A program made the position numbers and the translations under genes. The notes below the pieces were generated by a model, which saw nothing but the letters and a program-made list of their open reading frames with translations, did no database searches and was not told the origin of the DNA. Positions 49,423 through 58,585 of a stretch of 64,000 nucleotides of DNA are shown in pieces (position 1 is the stretch's first letter; every line of letters begins with the position of its first letter). The stretch covers positions 186,001 to 250,000 of the forward strand of contig NZ_CANLBS010000009.1 in NCBI RefSeq assembly GCF_947488945.1. The letters run 5' to 3'. The stretch comes from an uncultured Streptomyces sp. (GTDB lineage Bacteria; Actinomycetota; Actinomycetes; Streptomycetales; Streptomycetaceae).

Positions 49423-51939
49423 ATGGGGACGACCACACCACCGCGCACGCTCGCCGAAGCTCTGCGCGCCCGCGACGACGCATCGTTGGCCGGGCTGCTG
49501 CGGGCCCGCCCCGACCTGCTCAGTCCCGTGCCGAACGACATCACCCAGCTCGCCACCAGGGCGGGCACCCGTGCCTCCGTCGTGCGCGCGCTGGAACACC
49601 TCGACCGGTTCGCGCTGCAGACCGCGGAGGCGCTCGCCGTGGCGCCCGACCCCGCCCCGTACGGGACGCTGCTGTCCCTGCTCACGGGCGACGGGCAGGA
49701 CGACGGCGACCACCGCGACGACGCGGGGGCCGCCCTCGCCCGGGAGCTGCCCCGCGCCCTGGCGACCCTGCGCGAACAGGCCCTCGTCTGGGGCGAGGAC
49801 GACCGGCTGCGCCTGGTGCGCACCGCCCGCGAACTGCTGGCGCCGTCGCCCCAGCACGCCTCCCCCACCGGGCTCGGCCCCACGGTCGCCGAGGCCACCG
49901 CGGGCATGTCGCCGGGGAGGCTCCAGGAGATCCTCGCCGCCGCCGGACTGCCCGCCACCCACGACCCGGTCTCCGCGGTCACCGCGCTGTCCGGGCTGTT
50001 CACCGACCGCGCGCGGATGGCGGAGCTGCTGGACGGCGCCCCGGTGGAGGCCCTGTCGGTGCTGGACCGGCTGGTCTGGGGGCCGCCCTACGGCGAGATC
50101 ACGCCCCATCCGACGCCGCCGGTTCGCTGGTTGCGCGACCGGGGCCTGCTGCTGCCGGTCGCCACCCGCACGGTGGTGCTGCCGCGCGAGGCGGCGCTGC
50201 ACCTGCGGGCCGGGCGCGCCCACCGGATGCCGGAGCCGGTGGCTCCGGTGGTGACGGCCGCCGCCGAGCGGGAACCCCGGGCGGTGGACGCGGCCGCCGC
50301 CGGTCAGGCGCTCGCCGCACTCGGCACCGTCGACGACCTGGTCGCCTTCTGGAACACCGGCGGTCCCGCCGTGCTGCGCTCCGGCGGGCTCAGCGTCCGC
50401 GAGCTGAAGCGGGTGGCGTCCGCGCTCGACACCACCGAGCCGATGGCCGCCTTCTGGGTCGAACTCGCCTACGCGGCCGGCCTGGTGGCCTCCGACGGCG
50501 AGACCGACGAACGCTACGGCGCGACCCCGGCGTACGACGACTGGGTCGAGCTGCCGGCACAGCAGAGGTGGGTCCGGCTCGCCACCGCCTGGCTGGCCGC
50601 CACCCGCACGGCCGGGCTGGTCGGCGGGCAGGACGCCAAGGGGCGGGCGCTGTCCGCACTCGGCCCCGACCTCGACCGCTCCGCCGCGCCCGACGTACGC
50701 CACCGGGTCCTGGCCCTGTTCGCCGCGCTGCCGCCGGGCACCGCGCCGGACACGGCGACGCTGCTGGCCCGGCTCAGATGGGAACGCCCGCTGCGGGGCG
50801 CCTCCCGCACCGAACTCCAGGCCCGGCAGCAGGGCACCGCGCCCGCCCCCTCGTCCGCGACCGACACCTCCGACCTGCGGTCCCGGATCGCGCTGTGGAC
50901 CGTCAACGAGGCGGAGCTGCTCGGCATCACCGGGCGCGGCGCGCTCTCCTCGCAGGCCCGCGCGCTGCTGGACGGCGACCCGGCGGCGGCTGCCGCCCTG
51001 CTCGCGCCGCTGCTGCCCGAGCCGCTCGACCACGTACTCCTGCAGGCCGACCTGACGGCCGTCGCGCCCGGCCCGCTGGAACGGCCGCTGGCCGAACTCC
51101 TCGCGGTGCTCGCCGACATCGAGTCCAAGGGCGGCGCCACCGTCTACCGCTTCACGCCGGGGTCGGTACGCCGCGCCCTGGACGCCGGGCAGGCCGCCTC
51201 CGATCTGCACGCGTTCCTGGCCACCCACAGCCGGACCCCGGTGCCGCAGCCGCTCACCTACCTGATCGACGACGTGGCCCGGCGCCACGGCCACCTGCGG
51301 ATCGGCGCGGCCTCCGCCTACGTGCGGTGCGACGACGAGTCCGTCCTGAACGAGATCCTGGCCGACCGGCGCTCCGCCGCGCTGCGGCTGCGCCGGCTGG
51401 CGCCGACCGTGCTGGCGGCCCAGGCCGACCCGGCCTCGCTGCTCGAAGGGCTGCGGGAGATGGGGTGCGCGCCGGCCGCCGAGTCCACCGACGGGGACGT
51501 GCTGATCACCCGGGCCGGCACCCGCCGAACCCCGGCCCGGCAGGCGCCCGCCCCGGTGCCGGAGGGGCCGCCGGTGCCGGATGAGACCCTGCTCGGCGCC
51601 GCCGTGCGCGCGATCCGCGCCGGGGACACCGCGGCCACCGTGCCGCGCAAGGAGTCCGCCACCGTCCCGGAGTCCCGCGAGGCCCCGTCCCCGAGGGGTC
51701 TGCCGCGCACTTCGGCGGCGGAGACGCTGGCCACGGTGCAGGCGGCGGCCATGACGGGCTCAGCGGTCTGGATCGGGTACGTCAACGCGGACGGCGCGGC
51801 CAGTCAGCGGGTCATCGCCCCGGTCCGGGTGGAGGGCGGTTTCGTCACCGCGTACGACCACACCGCCGACGAGGTCCGCACCTATCCGCTGCACCGGATC
51901 ACGGGCGTGGCGGAGCTGGCGGACGACGCGACGGCCTGA
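49423..51939 (+). CDS. Helicase C-terminal-domain/WYL protein, XPB-associated (Rv0862c-like)
   Basis: An 838-residue protein typical of actinobacteria (Rv0862c in M. tuberculosis). N-terminal 380 residues have winged-helix-like segments ('RELKRVASALDTTEPMAAFW'). Around 550-690 is the helicase_C_3 (XPB/Ssl2-N-like) region with 'LLQADLTAVAPGPLERPLAE', 'YRFTPGSVRRALDAGQAASD', 'LTYLIDDVARRHGHLRIGAA'. The last 80 residues are WYL-like ('AVWIGYVNADGAASQRVIAP', 'TYPLHRITGVAEL'). No Walker motifs. It lies 1.4 kb before the XPB helicase gene, the pairing known in other actinobacteria, suggesting a shared DNA-repair role. Confidence 0.82.
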   Translation: MGTTTPPRTLAEALRARDDASLAGLLRARPDLLSPVPNDITQLATRAGTRASVVRALEHLDRFALQTAEALAVAPDPAPYGTLLSLLTGDGQDDGDHRDDAGAALARELPRALATLREQALVWGEDDRLRLVRTARELLAPSPQHASPTGLGPTVAEATAGMSPGRLQEILAAAGLPATHDPVSAVTALSGLFTDRARMAELLDGAPVEALSVLDRLVWGPPYGEITPHPTPPVRWLRDRGLLLPVATRTVVLPREAALHLRAGRAHRMPEPVAPVVTAAAEREPRAVDAAAAGQALAALGTVDDLVAFWNTGGPAVLRSGGLSVRELKRVASALDTTEPMAAFWVELAYAAGLVASDGETDERYGATPAYDDWVELPAQQRWVRLATAWLAATRTAGLVGGQDAKGRALSALGPDLDRSAAPDVRHRVLALFAALPPGTAPDTATLLARLRWERPLRGASRTELQARQQGTAPAPSSATDTSDLRSRIALWTVNEAELLGITGRGALSSQARALLDGDPAAAAALLAPLLPEPLDHVLLQADLTAVAPGPLERPLAELLAVLADIESKGGATVYRFTPGSVRRALDAGQAASDLHAFLATHSRTPVPQPLTYLIDDVARRHGHLRIGAASAYVRCDDESVLNEILADRRSAALRLRRLAPTVLAAQADPASLLEGLREMGCAPAAESTDGDVLITRAGTRRTPARQAPAPVPEGPPVPDETLLGAAVRAIRAGDTAATVPRKESATVPESREAPSPRGLPRTSAAETLATVQAAAMTGSAVWIGYVNADGAASQRVIAPVRVEGGFVTAYDHTADEVRTYPLHRITGVAELADDATA

Positions 51940-51988
51940 GGGCGACGCCGGGCGCGGGGTCCGCGCGGATCGCGGGGGCGGTCGGTCC

Positions 51989-52525
51989 TCAGCCGAGCAG
52001 GCTGAGTGTACGGACCAGCTTGTCGACCTTCTTGCGGGGGCCGACCAGGGACACCGCGCAGTAGGTCAGGTCGTCGGCGCCGGTCCCGGCGAGCCGGTCG
52101 AGGTACTCGTCGTAGACGCGGGAGGTCTGGGCCTGCTCGGGCATGTCGACGACCAGCACCTCGCCGCCGAGCGCGGCGGCCCGGCCGCGCACGCCGTGCA
52201 GGGTGGCGGCGTCGGCGGCCAGTACGGAACAGCCCGCCCAGGGGAGCCCCGGATGGGCGGCGCCGGAGGCGTCCTCGCCGTCCCGGCCGACCAGCTCCGG
52301 CAGCGCACGGCCGACCGAGGCCGCCATGCAGGCCGCGGCGTTCGCCTGCCGCCCGGCGGGCAGCGCCTCGTCGACGACGATGACCCACTTGAGCCGGGCC
52401 TGCCGGGTGGAGAGATCGGTACGGATGTCCTCGTCGGACAACCGGGGCGCGGGGGCCGACCCGCTGGCCGGCCGGTCGGTCGGCCGGGAGATCGGCTGGG
52501 AGATCGGCTGAGGGGTGGAGGGCAC
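51989..52525 (-). CDS. DUF2000 protein
   Basis: A 178-residue DUF2000 protein. The conserved core is 'KWVIVVDEALPAGRQANAAA', 'CMAASVGRALPELVG', 'LVVDMPEQAQTSRVYDEYLD', 'LTYCAVSLVGPRKKVDKLVR' and the end 'LSLLG'. The fold is related to peptidyl-tRNA hydrolase Pth2; enzymatic activity is not established. The GTG at 52525 has AAGGAG 5 nt upstream; codons up to 52630 have no ribosome site. The N-terminal 40 residues are Pro/Ser-rich. Divergent from the Lrp gene, a frequent pairing. Confidence 0.85.
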   Translation of the reverse strand: MPSTPQPISQPISRPTDRPASGSAPAPRLSDEDIRTDLSTRQARLKWVIVVDEALPAGRQANAAACMAASVGRALPELVGRDGEDASGAAHPGLPWAGCSVLAADAATLHGVRGRAAALGGEVLVVDMPEQAQTSRVYDEYLDRLAGTGADDLTYCAVSLVGPRKKVDKLVRTLSLLG

Positions 52526-52684
52526 GGGGGCTCCTTGGGGCTCTGCTCGTACAGGGGGGGTCGGGTCCGGTGGGGGCGAAGAAGCGGACGGACCGCCCTT
52601 CGTGCAACCGGGCACGCCTACGCTAGACACCTGTGGGGGCCATCGTGTCGCTCACCGAACTTCGTGCGCCCGACGGGAGAAATC

Positions 52685-53194
52685 GTGGAACTTGATGCGC
52701 TCGACCGCGCCCTGCTGCGGGAACTGCAGGACGACGCACGGCAGACCAACCGCGAGCTGGCCGCGAAGACGGGTGTCTCGCCCTCCACCTCGCTGGAGCG
52801 GGTGAGGCTGCTCCGCGAGCGAGGGATCATCACCGGCTACCACGCGGCGCTGGACCTGGAGGCGGCCGGCCGGCCCGTACAGGCCCTCATCTCGGTCCGC
52901 ATCCGGCCACCCGCCCGGCCGGTCATCGAGGGGTTCCGCGAATGGGCGGCCCGGCTGCCGGAGGTCATCGGACTGTTCGTGACCTCGGGGGCCCACGACT
53001 TCCTCATCCACATCGCGGTCCCGGACGTGAACGGCGTCTACTCCTTCGTCATCGACCGGCTCACCGACCGGCGCGAGGTCGTCGACGTGCAGACGACGAT
53101 GGCCTACGAGCACGTCCGCACCCACACCATCGAGCCGTCCCCGCCGCCCGGCACGACCGACGGCGGCCGGGACGGCGGCCGCCGGGGCCGGTGA
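52685..53194 (+). CDS. Lrp/AsnC-family regulator
   Basis: A 169-residue regulator. Helix-turn-helix: 'LDALDRALLRELQDDARQTN', 'RELAAKTGVSPSTSLERVRL', wing 'LRERGIITGYHAALDLEA'. The C-terminal RAM (ligand) domain follows ('PVQALISVRIRPPARPVIEG' to 'VYSFVIDRLTDRREVVDVQT'). GTG at 52685 with GGGAGA 4 nt upstream. A TACGCT box about 55 nt upstream is the likely -10. It is divergent from the DUF2000 gene, a natural target. Confidence 0.88.
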   Translation: MELDALDRALLRELQDDARQTNRELAAKTGVSPSTSLERVRLLRERGIITGYHAALDLEAAGRPVQALISVRIRPPARPVIEGFREWAARLPEVIGLFVTSGAHDFLIHIAVPDVNGVYSFVIDRLTDRREVVDVQTTMAYEHVRTHTIEPSPPPGTTDGGRDGGRRGR

Positions 53195-53383
53195 ACGCGG
53201 GAGCAGGTGAGCGCCGGGGCCGGTGAGCGCGGGCGGGCGTCGCGGGCGCGGCGGGTGCGGGCCGCACCTGCCGGAACGGCGCCCGGGGCCGGCCCGCCCG
53301 GAGACCTCCCGGCCCGCACCCCCTCCGCCCCGCCCCGCGATGCGGCACACTGGACGTTTGGCCCGTGGAAGGGATGTACGTAC

Positions 53384-55027
53384 GTGACCGGACCCCTCAT
53401 CGTTCAGAGCGACAAGACACTGCTCCTGGAAGTCGACCACGAGCAGGCGGAGGCATGCCGGAGGGCCATCGCGCCCTTCGCCGAGCTGGAGCGCGCTCCG
53501 GAGCACATGCACACCTACCGGCTGACGCCGCTCGGCCTGTGGAACGCACGGGCGGCCGGGCACGACGCCGAGCAGGTCGTCGACGCGCTGGTGGAGTACT
53601 CGCGTTACCCCGTGCCGCACGCGCTCCTCGTCGACATCGCCGAGACGATGGCCCGGTACGGCCGCCTCACCCTCTCCAAGCACCCCGTCCACGGTCTCGT
53701 GCTGACCAGCACCGACCGGCCGGTGCTGGAGGAGATCCTGCGGTCCAAGAAGGTGGCCCCGCTGGTCGGGGCGCGGCTCGACCCGGACACGGTCGCCGTG
53801 CACCCCTCGGAGCGCGGGCAGATCAAGCAGACGCTGCTGAAGCTGGGCTGGCCGGCCGAGGACCTCGCCGGGTACGTCGACGGCGAGGCGCACCCGATCG
53901 AGCTGGACCAGGACGGCTGGTCGCTGCGGCCCTACCAGCGGCAGGCCGTCGACGGCTTCTGGCACGGCGGCTCCGGGGTCGTGGTGCTGCCCTGCGGCGC
54001 GGGCAAGACGCTGGTCGGCGCGGGCGCGATGGCCGAGGCCAAGGCGACCACGCTGATCCTGGTGACCAACACCGTCTCCGCCCGCCAGTGGAAGCACGAA
54101 CTGGTGAAGCGGACCTCGCTGACCGAGGAGGAGATCGGCGAGTACAGCGGCACCCGCAAGGAGATCCGCCCGGTCACCATCGCGACGTACCAGGTGCTCA
54201 CCACGCGCCGCAAGGGCGTCTACCCGCACCTGGAGCTCTTCGACTCGCGCGACTGGGGCCTGGTGATCTACGACGAGGTGCACCTGCTGCCCGCCCCCGT
54301 CTTCAAGTTCACCGCCGACCTCCAGGCCCGCCGCCGGCTGGGGCTCACCGCGACGCTGGTGCGCGAGGACGGCCGCGAGTCGGACGTGTTCTCGCTGATC
54401 GGACCCAAGCGGTTCGACGCGCCGTGGAAGGAGATCGAGGCGCAGGGCTACATCGCGCCCGCCGACTGCGTCGAGGTCCGGGTCAACCTCACCGACTCCG
54501 AGCGGCTCGCCTACGCGACCGCCGAGACGGAGGAGAAGTACCGGTTCTGCGCCACCACGGCGACGAAGCGCAAGGTCACCGAGGCGCTGGTGCGCAAGCA
54601 CCGGGGCGAGCAGACCCTCGTCATCGGCCAGTACATCGACCAGCTCGACGAGCTGGGCGAGCACCTGGACGCGCCGGTGATCAAGGGCGAGACGTCGAAC
54701 GCGCAGCGGGAGAAGCTCTTCGAGGCGTTCCGGCAGGGCGAGATCAACGTCCTGGTGGTCTCGAAGGTCGCCAACTTCTCCATCGACCTGCCGGAGGCCA
54801 CGGTCGCCATCCAGGTCTCCGGGACGTTCGGGTCCCGCCAGGAGGAGGCCCAGCGCCTGGGCCGGGTGCTGCGGCCGAAGGCGGACGGGCACGAGGCCCG
54901 GTTCTACTCGGTGGTCGCCCGGGACACCGTCGACCAGGACTTCGCGGCGCACCGCCAGCGGTTCCTGGCCGAGCAGGGGTACGCCTACCGGATCATCGAC
55001 TCGGACGAACTGCTCGCCGGAAGCTGA
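53384..55027 (+). CDS. XPB-like DNA repair helicase
   Basis: A 547-residue superfamily 2 helicase of the XPB/ERCC3 family. N-terminal damage-recognition-like domain ('GPLIVQSDKTLLLEVDHEQA', 'HMHTYRLTPLGLWNARAAG'), then Q-like 'SLRPYQRQAVDGFW', Walker A 'PCGAGKT' (Lys208), DEVH (Asp297), 'RLGLTATLVREDGRESD' (motif III and RED motif), motif VI 'QEEAQRLGRVLRPK'. This is the bacterial XPB found mostly in actinobacteria; mycobacterial XPB has 3'-5' helicase activity. GTG at 53384 gives 'TGPLIVQSDK'. Its partner-like gene is at 49423. Confidence 0.92.
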   Translation: MTGPLIVQSDKTLLLEVDHEQAEACRRAIAPFAELERAPEHMHTYRLTPLGLWNARAAGHDAEQVVDALVEYSRYPVPHALLVDIAETMARYGRLTLSKHPVHGLVLTSTDRPVLEEILRSKKVAPLVGARLDPDTVAVHPSERGQIKQTLLKLGWPAEDLAGYVDGEAHPIELDQDGWSLRPYQRQAVDGFWHGGSGVVVLPCGAGKTLVGAGAMAEAKATTLILVTNTVSARQWKHELVKRTSLTEEEIGEYSGTRKEIRPVTIATYQVLTTRRKGVYPHLELFDSRDWGLVIYDEVHLLPAPVFKFTADLQARRRLGLTATLVREDGRESDVFSLIGPKRFDAPWKEIEAQGYIAPADCVEVRVNLTDSERLAYATAETEEKYRFCATTATKRKVTEALVRKHRGEQTLVIGQYIDQLDELGEHLDAPVIKGETSNAQREKLFEAFRQGEINVLVVSKVANFSIDLPEATVAIQVSGTFGSRQEEAQRLGRVLRPKADGHEARFYSVVARDTVDQDFAAHRQRFLAEQGYAYRIIDSDELLAGS

Positions 55028-55081
55028 CGGGGTCCGCCGCGGCGCGCGGGCGCGCGGTGGTCCGGTGCGCGGCGGGTGGGC

Positions 55082-55279
55082 TCAGCGGGCGCGGCGGACG
55101 CCCGCGTCCGCCGCGTACTCGCCGCGCACGACGACGTCGAACGCGGTGGTGGCGAAGATCCTGACGGCGCGGAGCGCGTCGCCGGCGCGATGGTGGCGGG
55201 GGTGACCGGTGACCGCGGTCGCGCCGTGCGCGGGTCCGGTCCTGCGGGGGTCGAGAAGCGCGGTGCTCATGTCTTCCAT
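55082..55279 (-). CDS. 65-residue conserved-type hypothetical protein
   Basis: A small basic protein, 'STALLDPRRTGPAHGATAVT' ... 'ALRAVRIFATTAFDVVVRGE' ... 'GVRRAR', with one short semi-hydrophobic segment. Proteins with this start and length recur in Streptomyces but have no assigned function. ATG at 55279, with an alternative ATG 9 nt in (55270). The last codons form a perfect 12-bp stem hairpin (55090-55115), so coding and termination signals overlap. Confidence 0.55.
   Translation of the reverse strand: MEDMSTALLDPRRTGPAHGATAVTGHPRHHRAGDALRAVRIFATTAFDVVVRGEYAADAGVRRAR
55090..55115. terminator. Hairpin within the 3' end of the small gene
   Basis: CGCGGCGGACGC and GCGTCCGCCGCG pair over 12 bp around CC. 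It lies 63 nt after the XPB stop and could terminate both strands. Confidence 0.6.
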
Positions 55280-55758
55280 GGTGCTCCCGGTGGCCGCCCG
55301 GACGCGTCGGCCCGCGGGGGTGGATGCCGGGGCATTCACCTGCCGCTCGGGGTGGACCTCCCCACCGGCGCCCAAGCCCTGCGGCGTACGCCCTCTCCCC
55401 GGAGTACGGGACGCCGGGAGGACACGACCCGTAAGGGGCAGCGGACCGGGCAGTGGCGGCCGGGGCGGCGGGGCGGTGCACGTCAACCTCGCGCCGCGTC
55501 AACGATATTGGTTGGACCGCCCTGTCCGCCGTGGATACAATCGCCGGTCTGCCCGCCTCCCGCACCGTGGTACCGGCCCGGAGAACCCCTCTCCGGCACC
55601 GGCAGCCGGGGGAGCGCCGCCGACCGGACGGAAACCGGCCGACAGCCGTACGCGCGCTCCCGCCGCGTACCCGTGTGATTCCTTTCAGGGAACGGACCGC
55701 GCCCCGCCCGACGGTGCCGCGCGGTTTCGACCCGCGCCGAAAAGCCGGAGGCTCCACC
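55280..55758. other. 479-bp region with the HelD promoter and long leader
   Basis: No gene. The only AT-rich part (about 55497-55545) holds the promoter below; the remaining 217 nt to the HelD start form an untranslated leader. A GTG-started frame upstream (55453) runs in phase with helD but has no ribosome site and a noise-like composition. Confidence 0.55.
55512..55541 (+). promoter_or_regulatory. Sigma70/HrdB-type promoter of helD
   Basis: TTGGAC (55512-55517), 18-bp spacer, TACAAT (55536-55541). The best -35/-10 pair in the window, about 217 nt before the start codon. Confidence 0.6.
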
Positions 55759-57834
55759 GTGTCCGCGTCCCCTCTTGCGGAAAGCGATCCGTCCACCGAT
55801 CCACTCGCCCGCGAGCGGTCCCATCTGCACGCCTCCCGGGCCGCGCTGCGCGCCATGCGGGAGGACGTGCAGTCCCTCGACATCCGCGACGTCACCGCGA
55901 ACTGGGTCAACGCCGCCGTCCTTCAGGCGCAGATGGACGAGCGCATCAAGGCGCTCGCCGACCTCGCCGGCACCCCGCTCTTCTTCGGGCGCCTGGACTA
56001 CCTGCACCCGGTGGGTGCGGATCGGGCCGAGGGCGCCGAGGGCGAGCGGTTCTACATCGGCCGCCGCCACGTGCACGACGCCGACGGCGACCCGATGGTC
56101 ATCGACTGGCGCGCGCCCGTCTCCCAGCCGTTCTACCGCGCCTCCCGCAAGGACCCGCAGGACGTGGGGCTGCGCCGACGGTTCGGCTACACCGGCGGCG
56201 ATCTCAGCGCGTACGAGGACGAGAACCTCACCGACCCCACGGAGTCCGCGCACACCAGCCGGCTGCTCCAGGCGGAGATCGAGCGGCCCCGCGTGGGTCC
56301 GATGCGCGACATCGTGGCCACGATCCAGCCGGAGCAGGACGAGATCGTCCGCGGCGGCCTCGCCGGATCGGTCTGCGTGCAGGGCGGCCCCGGCACCGGC
56401 AAGACCGCCGTCGGCCTGCACCGGGTCGCCTACCTGCTCTACGCGCACCGGGAGCGGCTGGCCCGCACCGGCACCCTCGTCATCGGGCCGAACCGCTCGT
56501 TCCTCCAGTACATCGAGCAGGTGCTGCCCGCTCTCGGCGAGCTGTCGGTGGCGCAGGCCACCGTGGACGACCTGGTGACCAAGGACGTCGAGGTGCGCGG
56601 CACGGACGAGGCCCCGGCAGCCGTCCTCAAGGGCGACGCGCGGATGGCGGAGGTGCTGCGGCGGGCGATCCGCTCGCACGTGACCCCGCCGACCGAACCG
56701 GTCGTGGTGGTCCGCGGCTCGCGCCGCTGGCGGGTCCCGGCGTACGAAGTGGCGGAGATGGTCACGGAGTTGCTGGCCCGTGACATGCGGTACGGGGCCG
56801 CTCACGAGGCGTTGCCGCAGCGCATCGCGCACAGCGTCCTGGTCCGCATGGAGGAGGCGGGCGAGGCGCCCGACGACCGGGTGCAGAACGCGGTGGCCCG
56901 CAACCCCGCCGTGAAGGCGGCGGTGAAGGCGATCTGGCCGGCGGTGGACCCGGCGAAGCTGGTACTGCGGCTGCTGTCCGACGCCGATTTCCTCGGCGCG
57001 CACGCCGAGGGCCTGTTCGACGAGGACGAGCAGAGGACGATCCTGTGGACGAAGCCGGCCCGGAGCGTGAAGTCGGTGAAGTGGTCGGCGGCGGACGCGG
57101 TGCTGATCGACGAGGCCCGCGACCTGGTCTCCCGCACCCAGTCGCTCGGGCTGGTGGTGCTCGACGAGGCGCAGGACCTGTCGCCGATGCAGTACCGCGC
57201 GGTGGGGCGGCGCTGCTCGACCGGTTCGGTGACGGTCCTCGGCGACCTGGCGCAGGGCACCACCCCGTGGTCGACGGCGAGCTGGGCGCAGGCGCTGGCG
57301 CACCTGGGCAAGCCGGACGCGGTGGTGGAGGAGCTGACGGCGGGCTTCCGCGTGCCGCGCGAGGTGATCGCGTACGCCTCGCGGCTGCTGCCGGCCATCT
57401 CGCCGGGGCTGGCCCCGGTGGAGTCGGTGCGTGAGTCGCCGGGGTCGCTGACGGTCACGGAGGTGGCGGGCGACGCGCTGGACGCGGCGGTGGTCGCCGC
57501 GTGCGAGGAGTCGCTGCACCGGGAGGGCTCGATCGGTCTGATCGCGGCCGACGCCCGCATCCCGGCGCTCGCCGGGGCGCTGACGGCGGCGGGTCACGCG
57601 TACCTGTCACCGGGCGAGGAGACGAGCGCCGAGTCCCGTCTCACCCTGGTCCCGGCCTCGCTCGCGAAGGGCCTGGAGTACGACTACGTGGTGCTGGACG
57701 AACCGGCCGCGGTGGTCGACGGCGAACCGGACGGGCGCACGGGCCTGCGCCGGCTGTACGTGGCGCTGACCCGTGCGGTCTCCGGCCTCGCCGTGGTGCA
57801 CGCCGCACCGCTGCCGGAGGCACTCACGGCGTAG
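55759..57834 (+). CDS. helD: HelD-like RNA polymerase-associated helicase
   Basis: A 691-residue UvrD/Rep-like superfamily 1 ATPase of the HelD family. N-terminal helical arm ('LARERSHLHASRAALRAMRE'), 'ADGDPMVIDWRAPVSQPFYR' typical of HelD, Walker A 'GGPGTGKTAVGL' (Lys215), 'LVVLDEAQDLSPMQYRAVGR' (Walker B/Q), motif IV 'GLAPVESVRE...', and C-terminal 'GLEYDYVVLDEPAAVV', 'RRLYVALTRAVSGLAVVHAA' (motif VI). Actinobacterial HelD removes RNA polymerase from DNA and some confer rifamycin tolerance. GTG at 55759, GGAGG 7 nt upstream. Confidence 0.9.
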   Translation: MSASPLAESDPSTDPLARERSHLHASRAALRAMREDVQSLDIRDVTANWVNAAVLQAQMDERIKALADLAGTPLFFGRLDYLHPVGADRAEGAEGERFYIGRRHVHDADGDPMVIDWRAPVSQPFYRASRKDPQDVGLRRRFGYTGGDLSAYEDENLTDPTESAHTSRLLQAEIERPRVGPMRDIVATIQPEQDEIVRGGLAGSVCVQGGPGTGKTAVGLHRVAYLLYAHRERLARTGTLVIGPNRSFLQYIEQVLPALGELSVAQATVDDLVTKDVEVRGTDEAPAAVLKGDARMAEVLRRAIRSHVTPPTEPVVVVRGSRRWRVPAYEVAEMVTELLARDMRYGAAHEALPQRIAHSVLVRMEEAGEAPDDRVQNAVARNPAVKAAVKAIWPAVDPAKLVLRLLSDADFLGAHAEGLFDEDEQRTILWTKPARSVKSVKWSAADAVLIDEARDLVSRTQSLGLVVLDEAQDLSPMQYRAVGRRCSTGSVTVLGDLAQGTTPWSTASWAQALAHLGKPDAVVEELTAGFRVPREVIAYASRLLPAISPGLAPVESVRESPGSLTVTEVAGDALDAAVVAACEESLHREGSIGLIAADARIPALAGALTAAGHAYLSPGEETSAESRLTLVPASLAKGLEYDYVVLDEPAAVVDGEPDGRTGLRRLYVALTRAVSGLAVVHAAPLPEALTA

Positions 57835-57895
57835 CGGCCGGTGCGGGCGGCCTGCCCCCGCGCGCGCTCGGTGGGGAACAGCGGCCTCGGCCGCC

Positions 57896-58585
57896 TCAAC
57901 CGTCGAGGGCCTCGCGCCATGCGCGCACCGCCGCTTCGTCCACCGGGCCGTTCCAGCCCTGTGGACGGGCCGCGCCGCCGATGTGGAAGGCGTCGAGTCC
58001 CGCCTCGCGCAGGCGGGGCAGGTGGTCGAGGCGGAGACCGCCGCCGACGAGGAGCTGCGGCTCGTAGCCGGGTTCGCGGCCGCGGGACGCCTCGTCGAGC
58101 AGGGTCGGGATGCCGTCGTCGACACCGCTCGCGGAGCCGGCGGTGAGGTAGGTGTCCAGGCCCGGCAGGTCGGCGAGCTGCTTGCGCAGCGCCGCCCGGT
58201 CGACGGCCCGGTCGATCGCCCGGTGGAACGTCCACCGGCAGCCGTCCAGGGCCGCCACCAGCCGTTCGACCGCGACGAGGTCGGGGTGCCCCTCCTCGTC
58301 GAGGAAGCCGAGGACGAACTCGTCCGCACCCGCCGCGCGCAGCTCCCGCGCCCGTCGGACCAGCGCGTCGATGTCGCCCGCGGCGAACCCGTCGCTCTCC
58401 CTGAGCATCACGCGGACCGGGATACCGACGGCCTCACGGACGGCGGCGAACGTCTCCCGCGACGGGGTGAGGCCGTCCGCCGCCATGTCGGTGACCAGTT
58501 CGAGCCGGTCCGCACCTCCGGCCCGGGCCGCGACCGCGTCCTCCACGTCGAGAGCGATCACCTCCAGGACTGCACGGTTGCTCAT
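57896..58585 (-). CDS. cutC: CutC-family protein
   Basis: A 229-residue TIM-barrel protein of the CutC family. 'LEVIALDVEDAVAARAGGAD', 'RLELVTDMAADGLTPSRE', 'VRVMLRESDGFAAGDIDA', 'GFLDEEGHPDLVAVERLVAA', 'TFHRAIDRAVD', and near the end 'LLVGGGLRLDHLPRLREAGL' and 'FHIGGAAR'. The family was named for copper homeostasis in E. coli, but that role is disputed and the enzyme function is unknown. Convergent with helD (61 bp apart). Confidence 0.92.
   Translation of the reverse strand: MSNRAVLEVIALDVEDAVAARAGGADRLELVTDMAADGLTPSRETFAAVREAVGIPVRVMLRESDGFAAGDIDALVRRARELRAAGADEFVLGFLDEEGHPDLVAVERLVAALDGCRWTFHRAIDRAVDRAALRKQLADLPGLDTYLTAGSASGVDDGIPTLLDEASRGREPGYEPQLLVGGGLRLDHLPRLREAGLDAFHIGGAARPQGWNGPVDEAAVRAWREALDG

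Noticed and set aside
46888..51294. Very long open frame (over 1400 codons) on the minus strand
   Set aside because: Antisense to three well-supported genes; high GC removes stop codons. The sequence is low-complexity Arg/Gly with no domain.
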